From assembly GCF_964340395.1 (NCBI RefSeq), contig NC_135563.1, positions 6,066,922 to 6,130,921 of the forward strand: DNA of 64,000 bases, written 5' to 3'. Positions 1 through 12,250 of this stretch are shown here, one piece after another. The DNA comes from Glandiceps talaboti. Its lineage: Eukaryota; Hemichordata; Enteropneusta; Spengelidae. The notes beneath the pieces were generated by a model that was given only the letters and a program-made list of their open reading frames with translations, made no database searches and was not told where the DNA came from. Position 1 is the first letter of the stretch, and each line of letters begins with the position of its first letter. Position numbers and translations under genes: made by a program.

Positions 1-1538
1 CTGTTGTAGTGCACCATACTGTAACAACTCTGAAGTGGCGTGGGGGGGGGGGGGTACTGTATCATACAACATTAAAATATATGTAGCTGGGAGGGGGGGC
101 TATGAAAACTCTTTGGTTCATTTCGGGGGGGGGGCATGGCATTTTTAGAGCGCGAGGGGGGGGGGGCGCTGCGTAATTTTTTGACCAAAATAATTTCTCC
201 CCCCCCCATAAATTCTGACTCCAGCCTAATGACATTTCGAAAATTTGTTCTTGTGTAGGATTCTAAATATTTTAGCAAAGCCCACTCAGGTCTCATAGGA
301 GGGAAGAATACCTCCGGTCTTGTATGTCATCAGTATCCGCCTATACCAGAAGACTACGAAGTCAAGGAAGGACAACTGAGATGTGGACAACACACGGATA
401 TCACTTCTCTTACCTTGCTCTTCCAAGATAACACTGGTGGTCTTCAAGTAAGCAGTGGGGTGGAGGGTGGGGTACTTAACTTACCTTAGAAAGTTGGGGC
501 TAGGGTGTTGACTAGCAAGAGAAGAATCACTACCCATTTCCCAAGTCAGACAGCACATAATGGACACACATTGTGAATCTCCGGCATGCCGGACATCGCT
601 GTCTATTTTCCTGTAACCCTATTTCACTGAACAAGGCGCAACCAGACTTGGACATCCAAAGAGTAGATCCACGTTTACGTACAAATTGTTGACTAATACC
701 CATACCTGTAATAATCATACATTTTACAAATCATGATATTCTACGAAAATCGGAGTTATAAAGACCATTGCTACATATACTGATCAAAGTCGTAAAACTG
801 CTGGTCTCACATTGGAGATATATGTAAGTATTTTATATCCATTCGCTGTGTGTTTTATTGTGCATTGTTTTCATTTTTAGCATTTGGATAACAGTGGACG
901 ATTTGTGGCAGCAACACCTATTGAAGGCACAGTAGTGGTACATATTGGAGATTTCATGCAGAGATGGACTGCTGATGACTTGAAAGCGACGGTAGGTGAC
1001 CAAGGAGATACTCCAGCTCTATAGATATATGCCCACCAAAGAACATGCATGTCAAAATAAACGGGTGCACTTTTTGTATTAGTTTTATCTGAAAGGGATT
1101 CATACCGACGATTTATATTCAATTTGCTTGTTTTTCTACACTTCGAATTGTATGGTCAGGTCTACAGAGGGGTTGGTAATTTGCAATTATCCATGTCCGC
1201 AAAAAAGGTGGGGATCTTCTCAGTAGCTAAATCCTCACCATTTTCCAGGGTGAGTCAGTAGAAGAAAACAATCCATAAATATCAGATCCTCTTACAGACT
1301 GTGTCCCTTTCGCTTGTGTGAATGATACCCTAAATTTCATTTGTGTCCACAGATACACCGGGTAGTGATTCCTCCAACTGATGGCGGAAGATCGAAAGGA
1401 AGACAAGCCATTGCATTCTTTGCCAATCCCGATGACGGTGTTGTTGTTGAATGTTTAGACGGAAGCAACAAATATCCACCAATAAATGCCACTGACGTCA
1501 TCACAAAGAATCTTTATGCAGTTTACAATAATAAATAA
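1..1538 (+). CDS. 2-oxoglutarate/Fe(II) oxygenase, isopenicillin-N-synthase-like, C-terminal part (3'-partial gene, front off window)
   Basis: Three in-frame coding exons are visible: 259-447 (63 codons), 881-991 (37 codons) and 1353-1538 (61 codons plus TAA), each with AG before and GT after. The junctions are all phase 0. The first exon carries RCGQHTDITSLTLLFQD, whose H-x-D gives two of the three iron ligands. The third begins IHRVVIPP, whose His is the usual third ligand. GRQAIAFFANPDDG follows, where the 2-oxoglutarate-binding Arg is expected. This is the jelly-roll catalytic half of the non-haem 2OG oxygenase superfamily, closest in style to the isopenicillin N synthase/UPF0676 type. 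The substrate cannot be told from sequence. The usual R-x-S motif reads R-Q-A here. The N-terminal (DIOX_N) half should lie left of position 1. AATAAA overlaps the stop codon and another lies near 1669. I am sure of the family and unsure of the substrate. Confidence 0.87.
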
Positions 1539-2449
1539 CATGTCCTTTTATGAAATATCTGTAGCAGAGATAATTTATTAATTTTCTTCAAGGCCCACTT
1601 GGGATTAGGGTTTAAATCTAGGTATGAAAACCGATTGTTTGGTAGAGCTGTAGAAAAAGTTGGGCCATAATAAATCCATGTATTCCTTACTAAGATAATG
1701 CCACAGATGACTGAATACAACTTTCTAGTATTTGCAAAATTTTGATGTGACACTAGTTCACAGTGATCTCTCACCTGTCATGAAGTAATATGGTAATACT
1801 TCGAACAATGTTTGCATTTAGCGAATAGTATTATTCTGAGATGACCTAGTTTTAAAAGATCAACAGCATCAAATAGTAATGACTAATTACAGGCCGCTGG
1901 AAGAACAATGGCGCTATCTTATTGTTTAGCTATTTTTCATATTTATCAATATTACTTGCAACAACACGCTTTGGTTTATTTATTTATGGTGTTGACAATT
2001 TTATCATCCAATCTTTTGAGTATTGTATAATTTATGCTCATAACAAAAGTTGGAATAAATCATGGATTCACTTTAGAAGGCGAGTGAGCGGAAGGCAAGG
2101 CACGGAGCGTCCATCTGCTCCCTGGCTACTTCTAAACTGATCCAAGTTAACCATGAACATTGTATGTAGTCTGAGTTAACTCTCTTAAGTCCAAGTGGTC
2201 ATGTGTACAAGTGGAGAGATGAGAGTGGTTCTAGTATAGTTACATGATTTGTCAGCTGTGTGCGAAGGTCAAAAAGTAACAATAATGAAGAATTAACATT
2301 AGAGGTTGACATGAGACAGTGATTAGTAGCAAACAGGACGTCAACGTCGACCATCTTTTGTTACAATAACATTAACCAATGACCTTGGACTGAAACATAT
2401 CCCTTTCACACAAATGTTCTTATGTAGGATGCACTAGGATGTATTGCAA

Positions 2450-2776
2450 CAGACTATCTCACCAGTCCTTGGAGCATCACTAAAAAGGGCTGTACCGATA
2501 TCTAAATACCGTGCAATTATTGTACACAAATATCCTTGTACTGTGGGCCCTCATTGACTACATCATAGGGCTAATCACTTATTGATGTGTTACTGTGATT
2601 GGGGCATTGCAATAAAACAGAGGATCACAGTAACACGTCAACAAATGATTAGCCCTATGTAGTTGGTGAGGGCCCACAGTGATAGATATTCAAGTACAAT
2701 TATGTGGTAGGTATTGGTACATACTAAACAGCCCTTTTAGCGATGCTCTGATCCCAAAGACTGGTGAGGGAGTCTT
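2450..2776. mobile_element. fold-back MITE (long inverted arms) with near-perfect 9-bp target duplication
   Basis: The left arm (about 2450-2595) and the reverse complement of the right arm (about 2630-2776) match over their length. They share CTCACCAGTC, AAGGGCTGT, GTGGGCCCTCA and GGGCTAATCA blocks. Flanks are GTATTGCAA (2441-2449) and GTATTGCTA (2777-2785), eight of nine bases identical. There is no coding capacity. The element belongs to the same family as the one at 18698-18960, which shares the AGACTCTCTCAC terminus and the TTAGCCCTATGT inner block. A 9-bp duplication plus long inverted arms suggests a Mutator-like non-autonomous element; the superfamily is inference. Confidence 0.75.
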
Positions 2777-3305
2777 GTATTGCTACTACATATTTGCAAA
2801 AGAAAATTGTCAGTGCAGACGATGGGTTTTCCATATACTACTGGACTAATATCATGATCCCAGCTGAGTGACTTTGATGAAGCAGTTAAATTCTTTTGTA
2901 TTTGTGACTTTAAACTTCATCTGATGTCAATAATTTATCTCAATGTATATTATGTAATATCAGTAGAGTATTATAAATGTCAAATTACTGGTTTTATGAT
3001 TTATGATTTACATTTCATGAGTCTCTTTCCTTGCCTTTCTCTTTGGCCTCCACTTTGCATGGCACCGGGGCGAAGTCAAGTGCTTTCCAGGAGATTCTAT
3101 AAGGCATTGTTAACATTGCATGAGTGATGAAATCATTCCTAACTCACTTTTTTGGGGAGGAGGGGTTGGAGGTTGAAGATTTCCCTTGGTTGTTTATATG
3201 ATGACAATAAGCACCGAGGAGTCATGAATAACTATGTGCTGATATTAAAATTAAAATGTATGTCTGCTGACTTTCATGTGATAATTCATGACCATGGCAT
3301 GGACC

Positions 3306-3387
3306 TACACTAGAAAATGAATGAAGAACAAGTTTCACCACCATAGTACACTGGAAAATGAATGAGGAGCAAGTTTCAACACCATAG
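3306..3387. repeat. 41-bp tandem duplication
   Basis: Two adjacent copies of a 41-bp unit begin TACACTAG and TACACTGG and end ACCACCATAG and ACACCATAG. The unit plus its right flank resembles, in reverse, sequence near 49030-49100 (a run ending in ATGCATAAT), so it may be part of a dispersed repeat. Confidence 0.65.
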
Positions 3388-3407
3388 TTCATGGCAATCA
3401 CGCATAA

Positions 3408-3413
3408 TTTATT
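3408..3413 (-). terminator. probable polyadenylation signal of MAK16
   Basis: AATAAA on the - strand, about 265 nt past the MAK16 stop codon. The position is plausible for a 3'UTR end, but transcript data would be needed to confirm its use. Confidence 0.4.
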
Positions 3414-3675
3414 TGATGTAAAATCATAAAATGATTCTCCGGAACCAAAAGTTAGGGAAAATACTTTCCTTTACTGCAGTGGCATTCCCACAGGTCAGTC
3501 TCAATGTTATCACATTAATAGGCAGTTCACGATATATGAATGAATATTTTTGTCTTTCATAGATAACAACGATTGACACTGACATCCTTCTTTCCCAATC
3601 ATACAAAGCAGCCATGACAGATAAGTTGCTTTGATTTTTGTCTTTGATGTTGACGGTACAAGGTCACCTGATGTT

Positions 3676-6600
3676 TTATTTTGCTATCACTTTTGTCTTC
3701 GATGTTGATGGTTCCATTTCTTGTTCATATTCTATTTCAATATGTGCTCTTTTCCTTCTCTGGGGTCTCTCAATTTCTTTTTCTGTCTCTTCCTCTGATG
3801 AACTTTCCTCTTCTTCACCTCCAAGATCCTAAAAATGAAAATCAACAGAAAATATTAATTAGAGGTCTATCACAAGAATGTACGAAAAAAAATTTTGAAG
3901 TATTAAAATAAGTTTGTCTGATCTCCTACATATGGTTGTCAGTGTCTAATAGGTTACATTGTATGCCTCTGTGTCTTGCCATAGTCTGAAAGATCGAGTT
4001 TCTAGTCTTCTTATGTAACCACTCGCTGCCCATTAAGCATGTGTGTTAATGAGTAGAAACAATGATGAAATCTTTCAGGCTATTACTATGTTCAGACTAC
4101 AAATGTGAGTTTCACTCTAAGGCGACATAAAGTAGAAAAATTAATAAGCTGGATTTGGGACTCCATTCACACTGAACTTTTGTACCTGACACAGATCACA
4201 TACCAAAGTCATCCAATATTAGCATAGCCTTCATTTGTTATAATCATTTAGTATCAACCCTGAACTTTAACCCACGACCCCCCCCCCCTATCTAGGAAAC
4301 TAAATATACTTACGTAATCAAATGGAATTTTGTGTCAGACACAAAAGATAAGTCGATTCTACACTCCACATCATTGTACCTGACTTAAATTTAACCCGAC
4401 TCAGAGTCGATATTAACTGTTCATATTTGTTTGTTTTAATGTTACTAACATTGTTAAGTATGACTAGAGTCAACTCAACAAGTGAAAACTCCATGTATGT
4501 TTCACCACTGCAGTCTAGATTTGAAACTTTTCCGGACGAGCTGTACTTGATCATTATTAGTCAGGTCTGAGTGTAAGAAGGTTGTTGCTTAGTTTGTGCC
4601 TACTGAACACATCAGCTGTGTCCAGGATACTCCAGTTTTCTCCTGATTAAACACAAGGGCCCTGCTCAGTATGGATATCAACTAATTTATGAGTTTACAG
4701 GACCAATAAAAATGATAATTATTATCACTACATAAATCTTGACTCTGGATTTGAGAAATACAGAATATTGGGGGAAAAAACTGGTAGTATAAAATTGACA
4801 CCATACATGCTGAGGTCACATTACTACTACCTGGAAACTAAATGGAGGAAGTGATGAGAATACTTACCTCAATATCACTGATGTCACTTTCGTCAAAGTC
4901 TTCATCAGCAACATATTCAACCTCTTCTTCATCCTTACAAGAACAGATATACAAGACGTAATAAGTAAAACTAACAAAACATGTACTGTAATCACAACAT
5001 TATGGTTTTTTTTCAAAGAAGCTTTCCCATGCTATTAAATGAACTATCAAGATCAGTGAGCCAGATCACAAGGTTTCATGTGAGATAGACACCATAAAGA
5101 TAACACACAAACATTATTTACACAGTGTCAACTCTTTATTTAGTTAATGATATAAACAGTAACAGTGTGTACACTATTACAATTACAACAGACATGAGGT
5201 ATAATTTCTTGAAGTCAAACAAAATCCATGGTCAGCAGCCAACTGAACTGTTTCTTTCATGCAGTTACTGTTTATATCATTAACTAAATAAAGAATCCAC
5301 ACTGTGTATATGATGTTTGTGTGTTCAACATGAAACCTTGTGATCAGGCTCACTGATCTTGATAGTTCGTTTAACATCTTGGGCAAGCTTCTTCGAAAAG
5401 AACTCTACATAGGTATTATTTAAATTTAAAACCTGGATGTCACATACTACTAGCCAATCAATGCATACATACATTATGTATACATTTATAGTCTCAGCCA
5501 ATCACTGCACATTTGAATGCATATGTTTACACTATCCACCCATCATTGTACAGTTGAACACGTGTTTACCTTACCAGCCAATCATTGCACAGTTGAATGC
5601 ATATGTTTATTATATAAGCCAATTCTTGCAAATCTTAACAGTTAAACGCATACATTTTGACTATCAGCCAATCATTGCATACATGAATGTATACAATTAA
5701 TACTACTGGCCAATCATTGCACATCTGAATGCATATATTTATGCTATCAGCCAATCATTGCATACATGAACGCATACAATTAATACTACTGGCCAATCAT
5801 TGCACATCTGAATGCATATATTTATGTGATCAGCCAATCATTGCACATTTGAACAAAAACATTCTGCATAAATTCATATATTCAAAACACTTACCTCTTC
5901 CTCCTCTTCAAATTCTTCATCATCCTCTTCCTCTTCTTCATCTCCCTTTTCTTTTTCATCCTCAGATTCACTTTCACTTTCAAGTTCATCATCCAAGGCT
6001 TTGTCAAATGCATGTACAGGGAAATTATAGATATCACCATACTATGTAAAAAAAAAAAGAACACCAAACAATTGTCATACAAGGTTGGCTCTTGTTTCTC
6101 TTACATACAGAGACAATAATTGTCATTTCACTTATGTCAAAGTGGTTTCCAGTAAACTGCACACTGTGTCTTTGAAAGGCAAACATCTGACAATTGTAAG
6201 TCATGTTTATGGCTATACAGATGTTCAAGTCAGAAATATGAAATCATCTAATATGGTTGTTATGTCAATGACAACATAACAAATCACTGTAGTATGCTTT
6301 TCTTTGTGTTAGGTTTTGAAATTTTTGGAAAGTTTCAAGCATTTCACAAATTTTCAAGGGAAGCCCCGCTCAAGGAAACAAAGGCATTTTCAGAAACTTA
6401 GTTTTCTGTAGAGTCATTAAATGATTTCACATCATATAAATTCCATGATTGCCACGAAACCAAAAATTGAAACTGGTTTCATATTAAGCCGAGCAATGGT
6501 CCAGCATTGCCTCATGGGAGTTAGAATACATACATGTATGTATTAGATGAACAATAAATATTCATTACCAGTGTTTATCAACTTATTTACGGTGAGATAA

Positions 6601-9600
6601 ATAGTCATGAATATCTATTTCGTGAAAATATCTATTCCCTGGAGTGGCATTCCAGTTTAAGATGACATCAAAGAAATGTAATGTTTCAAGTCTAGCATTA
6701 GCACTGTACTAAAAACTTACCGTGCCCTTTTTAAGTCTTTCCATTAATTCTTTTTCTATAGCATTGTCTAATTGTGCTGCAATTAAGGCCTTTTCTTCTC
6801 TCCTTTTCTCTCGCCTCTCTATCTTCCTACTCAATGGGACAAGTTTTCGCCTAAAAAAAAGTAGAAAATAACATTTGTATGATATATTGGTACTTTACAG
6901 TTTTTGATGCAATACCCTAAAAGACTTGAGTTGTACAATTTACAATTGCTAAAAAATAGCAGGGTATAATTCAGTCAAAAGACAGTATTATCCCATAAAC
7001 AGTGTTCTGCCGAGGCCGCGGCCTTGCGACATTGGCCCCCTAAAATTACAAATGGCCCAATAATTTTCCCACCTTGCGTCAATTTGGCGCATTCATTTTA
7101 CGGCAGACACCTAAGTCCAGGGCAAGCCCCTGCCCTGGCCGGCGTCAATCCCACAAAAAGTATACTGCTTCCATAAGCGACAGTTTTGTTGACATCATAT
7201 AAGATACAGTGACAACGCGCAGTTCTATTGTTAACATGCAAACAAATGGATTAATATGCAACAAAAAGATCCAACTTTGATAAAACGTAATCTTCAATTG
7301 AAACATTAGAGGGAGTAGATGAAACGCCGAAATGGACGTCTCTCTTCACATGTTTTGTCTACCGACGCATCACTGTCTCGACCTCTGACGTACTCGACCT
7401 CTGACCTACTTACTGACGTGTGTGAAACACTGAACTTGCTACGGGAAATCGGGACATCTCTCTGCCACATAACCCTTAGGAAACCAAATTTTATGGGACA
7501 GGTTGTGATTTTCATTTGTTGATGGGTTAAATTAATGGAAACAAAATGAGTACATGTGTATTTTGATTCCGATAAAGCTGTGTTAGGGGATCGTGTTGCA
7601 TGATGTTGACAGTGACACAATGTTGGGCACTGAATCAATGAGTGATCACTGGCATAACTACTCGAGACGGCCGATGCATGTGCGCCCGGTCAGACATGAA
7701 GAATGAACTCAGAGATGAAATCAGAAAATAATTACAGTTGTATTTACAAAGCATCCTAACTTTGACGTTGTTGATAGTTTTAGTTCAAGATCTCTGAGTT
7801 TCAAGGACACCTAATGTCAGCTTTCCGTATCAAGTTTACAATACATGTATGTAACTAATGCTGTCATTTGATATAGCAGGACCAAATAATGTTACACAGC
7901 CGGTGATGGTAATTAATAAAAATAAATTATTTGAAAGTTTGTTTCAATGTTTGACTGTATTATTTGTAAGTTTTTCGTTCACATTTGGTACTTTTTAAAG
8001 TCAGGGAGTTTATTTTCTTCAAAATGTTTTGTTTTTGTTTTTGTGTTTTTTTTTAAACTGGTCGTGAATTTGAAGAGGGAATTATAAACACAGCAGTGTA
8101 ACAGTTGTAAAAATGAAACAAGTGGTTACAAGATTAGGATTTCTCAAATATTTTATTCAATAATATGTTCACTAATTTTGAAGTTGTTCTTTGTCCGTGT
8201 CTGAGAAAAGGAATCATAAATTTGAGCACTGCTATTCATTGATAGTCAGATTAAAAATTGCGACTAGCTGGCGGTCCAATCTTTCTAAACAATATATAAT
8301 ATACGCTGTAGAAATGACTTAAAATTACATAATTGTAATTGCCTTCTTTTTCTAAGGTGTAATGTGTAGTGCACAGTTTTCAAAAAATAGCTTACTGGGA
8401 ACTCTTATTATGAATGGAATTTTTTATGTAGTTGGGTAATAGTCTATGTGTAATGGAATATCTCAGACCATGGTATCTCTATAGTGGTCTGAGGTAATAT
8501 ATATAATTTCATAGACAATAAATAATTGACCCCACTCCCTGTCAAATGACCCCACTTTTTGCAACCAGGGGGCCTTTGTCCCCACTAGTTGGAAACCTTG
8601 GCAGAACACTGCATAAAATGCTGTTTGCTTTGAGATAGAGTTAATTCTCAATGTCTATCTATCTTTAGGTCAGTGGAAAGGTTGACTGTTGCAGACAGCA
8701 CTCTCTTGGAAAGTGAACTGGTGTGGTGTGGTGTGGTGGGGTGGGGTGGGGTGTGGTGTGGTGTGGTGTGGTGGGGTGTGGTGTGATGTCCATAGTTTGT
8801 AATTTTTCATTTCAAGAGACATTACTACTCTATGTGTCACTTCTATTTTTGTTTCATTTTCACAGAAATAATATATTATACTGTGTTTACCTAATGTTTT
8901 TGGAACCAAGGTAAAAAAAGGGGGGGGGGGGCAGGGGTGGGCTGACAATCTGATAAACCTTGCATAGGTTTCCATACTGTATACCACAACTTTGATACTG
9001 AACCTTGGTATACTGTAACACTTTGGGACCTTAGATAGATTTTACCATCTCTGCTTAATTACCAAAAATGGTGTTTATAAAATATCAAAAAAGAAGATGA
9101 ATAATACATGTATCAAAAAAAAGAAAAAAAGAAAAAAAAGAGTTGTATACTCACTGTCTTTTCAACACCAACTTTCTCATTCTTATGAGATACTGTGTTA
9201 TTTTGGTAAACCTTTGTTTACATTTGTGAATGATAAATCTTGGCCAGTATATAAGATGCTCGCTTATTTGTTTCAAGGCTTTCTCATAATTCCTGGACAG
9301 TTTCACCTTTTCCCATGTTTTGGTTGGAAATGCAGCCCTTTCTATAGTTTTTATGTACAAATAACAAACACCTGGTGACAAAGAAAGGGAAATACTTTGT
9401 TGTTAATTTTATGTCATAGTGTAAAGTTAAACTAAAGATGTACTAAACATTAGCAAATACACGTACTATACGGTTACTGGCACTGAATGGTATCATGGTA
9501 CAAATACATTACATTCATAATGATATAGTTGATAATGTACACTACATACTGGTAACTGTGTGAATACATCTTGATATATCTTATATTATCAAGGCATTAT

Positions 9601-10878
9601 CACGGTATTCAATAGGGAACTTGCAAACCCGCCATGTTGAATGTTGCATCATTGGAAATGTGATAATAAATACTAATCAAATAGTGTTGTAAACAATAAC
9701 GTTACATTGTTTTTAACCACAAATGATCAATTCATAGTCATCCTGACCATTGTGTGAGGTTTATTGTATCGGTAGCGCCTGATTAGGTATTACGATAACC
9801 ACAGATAATCCCATAGTCCTTTGCGTCGGAGCATGCTCAGTCTGGATTGCAAGTTCCCTATTCCTCTTCCATGAGAAGAGAGTAAAGGTTCTAAGCTACA
9901 AAACCTTTATTGTAAAAAAAAAACCCAAATTATAACCTTTCTTCATCTTTCAAATATTTCATCTACCATTTTTCAAATTTTCTTGTTATATGTAATATTT
10001 TTCATAGTCTAGAGTTCTAAACTGGCACAGTATTACGTATTAAAAACTTCATTACGGTTGGGGGGAGCACAGATATGTGTTCAAACAACCGTCTTGACTA
10101 GACTGGTATTAGTAGTAATGAAGTTTTTAATACGTAATACTGTACCAGTTTAAAACTCTAGACTATATTTTTCAAGATGCCTTGTTTTAAATGGTTGTAT
10201 ACATTCCACAAGTAACTATAACAATCTTCTGCATTCATTATATATTAGATAGACCAGATACAGTACTTGGCCGGCTATCTAGCTCGACATACTGGTTCAG
10301 TGGTTTGGCAAATGGCAATGTCGAGCCAGATACATACTATATAGTCAAGTCCCAGGGCAATATGTTCGACTCCCAGGTATGACGACACTTTTCTTTTAAG
10401 TACTCTTAGGATCATCGCCACTCCATGTACAATAAAAGTTCGGTTACATTCACTTACCCTTTTCTTCTCTAACTGTGGCATACTGACTGTTTGCAAGTGG
10501 ACATGAAGATCTGTTGCACTGACCAGTAATGTTATATTCATTCCGACAAAAATCTTTCGTCTTGGTTTTCACTTTGTGAGAACAAAAGCTGCCTTTCACA
10601 CCATTTATAACACTCCATATTACCTAATGGTATAGATCACAGTTTATGATGTACACGATTATTGAAAATAAACCAATAAGGTAATTAAATAACAAATATC
10701 TGGGGAAATTACATGAGGGTTGCACTGCCTTTTCCATCTCTAGTACTCAAGGGTTTTAAACTCGATCACACAGATTGACACTATTCCATATTCGTCAATA
10801 GTCATGAATATTAGTTTGCCTTTGACAATCTCTCCCAAATGATTCATTGAATCTGATACTCACATCGTCGTGTTGCAT
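3676..10878 (-). CDS. MAK16: MAK16, nucleolar pre-60S ribosome assembly factor (complete, 7 coding exons, 297 aa)
   Basis: Exons on the - strand are 10878-10864, 10623-10458, 9371-9155, 6850-6721, 6041-5895, 4933-4868 and 3828-3676 (stop TAA 3678-3676). They sum to 894 nt with consistent phases. The protein starts MQHDDVIW. Its Cys-rich N-terminus includes [18 protein letters not shown]. It continues through [15 protein letters not shown] and [20 protein letters not shown], then a basic [15 protein letters not shown]-type helix, long Glu/Asp runs, the DESDISDIE segment and a final [16 protein letters not shown]. Each block has a direct counterpart in human MAK16 (300 aa). In yeast, Mak16 acts with Rpf1, Nsa1 and Rrp1 in early 60S particles. 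Introns carry a 1.6-kb TIR element, a CCAAT-box minisatellite, a large fold-back and a small hairpin. A polyadenylation signal AATAAA lies at 3413-3408. The gene runs in the same direction as ATP5MK upstream. Confidence 0.97.
5011..5400. mobile_element. large fold-back element in MAK16 intron 5
   Basis: Arms of about 150 bp face each other around a loop of about 85 bp. Matching blocks include CAAAGAAGCTT, GAACTATCAAGATCAGTGAG, ATCACAAGGTTTCATG, ACACAAACAT and TTTAGTTAATGATATAAAC. There is no coding capacity and I see no clear target duplication. It is probably a non-autonomous DNA transposon copy, older than the near-perfect hairpins elsewhere in the window. Confidence 0.7.
5451..5862. repeat. 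minisatellite of 41-42-bp units, each bearing a CCAAT motif
   Basis: The motif GCCAATCA or a close variant recurs at about 5453, 5497, 5537, 5577, 5618, 5667, 5709, 5750, 5792 and 5833. Between motifs is a variable TTGCACATYTGAATGCATAT-like body. The units 5667-5749 and 5750-5832 form a nearly identical 83-bp dimer, so expansion has been recent and partly by dimers. The array ends about 30 bp from the splice donor of MAK16 exon 5. The long + strand open frames across it are a by-product of the repeat. Confidence 0.85.
7000..8611. mobile_element. 1.6-kb non-autonomous TIR DNA transposon (hAT-like ends) in MAK16 intron 3
   Basis: The left end reads CAGTGTTCTGCCGAGG and the right end, reverse-complemented, reads CAGTGTTCTGCCAAGG, so 15 of 16 bases match. 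CATAAA directly abuts both ends (6994-6999 and 8612-8617). CAGTG-type ends are typical of hAT elements, but the visible duplication is 6 bp, not the usual 8. A short GC-rich hairpin lies near the left end (about 7099-7142). Inside I see no transposase-like frame, so the copy depends on another element for movement. It occupies most of the intron between MAK16 exons 4 and 3. Confidence 0.72.
8721..8786. repeat. G-rich GTGTG/GGGGT simple repeat
   Basis: Tandem GGTGT and GGGGT pentamers on the + strand within MAK16 intron 3. The His/Pro/Thr-rich frame on the opposite strand is just this repeat translated. It could form a G-quadruplex, but that is inference. Confidence 0.8.
10005..10165. mobile_element. 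hairpin MITE with perfect 9-bp target duplication
   Basis: Arms of 51 bp differ at about three positions. They begin TAGTCTAGAGTT and run inward to AAAAACTTCATTAC, around a loop of about 59 bp. TATTTTTCA occurs directly on both sides (9996-10004 and 10166-10174). The high arm identity and intact duplication mean a fairly recent insertion. It lies in MAK16 intron 2. There is no coding capacity. Confidence 0.85.
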
Positions 10879-11834
10879 TTTAACTGTTCTCCTGATATCT
10901 TGTGGATATTTCAGTTCCTTTTCGTAAAGCTAATCCAGTGTTTTCCTGTCGGCCATGTGGGAAATTGCAGTCGTACACGAAACAATCTGCGCAGTCGCAG
11001 AGCGCCATCAACTTACCATACTGGATGTTCTTTCGTTTCAATCATGTTAGCCTTCATGTCGCTGGAGGCGCTATACACAGTAGCTGAAATGTGCAGCTTT
11101 ATATTCCGAATTCAGATATTTTAGATAAAATTAACATTTGTCAACGAGCAAGTAACTAGTAATCAAAAGGATACGGAAAATCTATATTTTGTCAAAGCAA
11201 AAAAAAAAAACTATACACATATCTATATGTCCCAGGCTAAAGCCAATAAAACCCTGTACTTATTTCAAGGACAATCAAATGAATCATATTATTTTATTGC
11301 CTGTTCTCAGGATGGGACATCTTCAGATTTTGGTGATTACATCAACCACCCTTTAATATTCAGACACACTCATCATGTTGACAAATTGCATGAATGAAAA
11401 CAGTGCAATGGGGGCTATGAACTTTTGAAGGCACCTTCAATACCATGCTATTTTTCATTTCAAATATCCTTACATTTCTTGCATTCTTCTATTTTCATAG
11501 ACTATATTATGGTATTCTGAAAGTATGTGTACACATGTACATGGGATTTTCAGTTACAAATATATTTTGAATAGAATTGACATGGCGGTAGCACTGCACT
11601 ATGGTGAAGGACATAGGATGTGTACGTGTATTAACCTGACATGAGTGCATGTTCATCAACTATCTCTCATGGTCAATCTAATACTGTATGTATTCACAAA
11701 TACACACCTTACTACCAAACCAGACAGAATTATAGAGTGTAAATTTGGGGGCACAATGCTTTTTATGTGTCACATATTCATGTTACAAATTACACAAACA
11801 ACCTATAGGCCTACTGCAGACACTGATAACATGA

Positions 11835-11973
11835 TAGCACATAAAGTGATACATTTTATCTCACTGTGAACACACATCTACATCACTGTTGTGCAAAACA
11901 ATGTGGATTCAAAACACAAAACCATTTATGTTCATAGCGAGATAAAATGCAACATTTCATGTGCACTATTGGT
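11835..11973. mobile_element. small degenerate fold-back element
   Basis: GCACATAAAGTGATACATTTTATCTCAC on the left pairs with the reverse complement of the right end with a few mismatches, around a loop of about 60 bp. I see no clear target duplication. It may be an old hairpin MITE. Confidence 0.5.
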
Positions 11974-12244
11974 GTATGTAGTTTGTTTGAGCAATTTGTA
12001 ACAAAAAATATTAAAAAATGTGACATAAAGTAAAAAAACATCATTGAAACTCTATACTCTCTTTAGTTTGGTAGTATGCATACATAAAACACTACAGAAA
12101 AAGCCAAAAAGGTAGAATGAACGGCACTGAGGTCAACGACTCTTCAAAGGTAGTTGGGAAGTTGATGATGATAGATCTGGAAAACTGAAATGAAGTATTT
12201 TACACATATAACACTCCAACAACATACATTTATGTTGAAATCAG

Positions 12245-12250
12245 TTTATT
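12245..12250 (-). terminator. probable polyadenylation signal of ATP5MK
   Basis: AATAAA on the - strand, 240 nt past the ATP5MK stop codon. No nearer good signal was seen. Confidence 0.45.

Larger units (their letters stand above)
1539..3675. other. intergenic region between the oxygenase and MAK16 3' ends
   Basis: The two flanking genes converge here. The stretch holds the oxygenase 3'UTR, the fold-back element at 2450-2776, a 41-bp tandem duplication at 3306-3387 and the MAK16 3'UTR. I see no further exon. The short open frames here have no splice context and no recognisable protein. Confidence 0.6.

Noticed and set aside
5437-6049. Long + strand open frames of 87 and 106 codons
   Set aside because: They are the translation of the CCAAT minisatellite and of the antisense of MAK16 exon 5; no independent coding signal.
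7306-7638. 110-codon - strand frame inside the 1.6-kb TIR element
   Set aside because: No resemblance to a hAT transposase or any known domain, and the opposite strand is also open; treated as chance.
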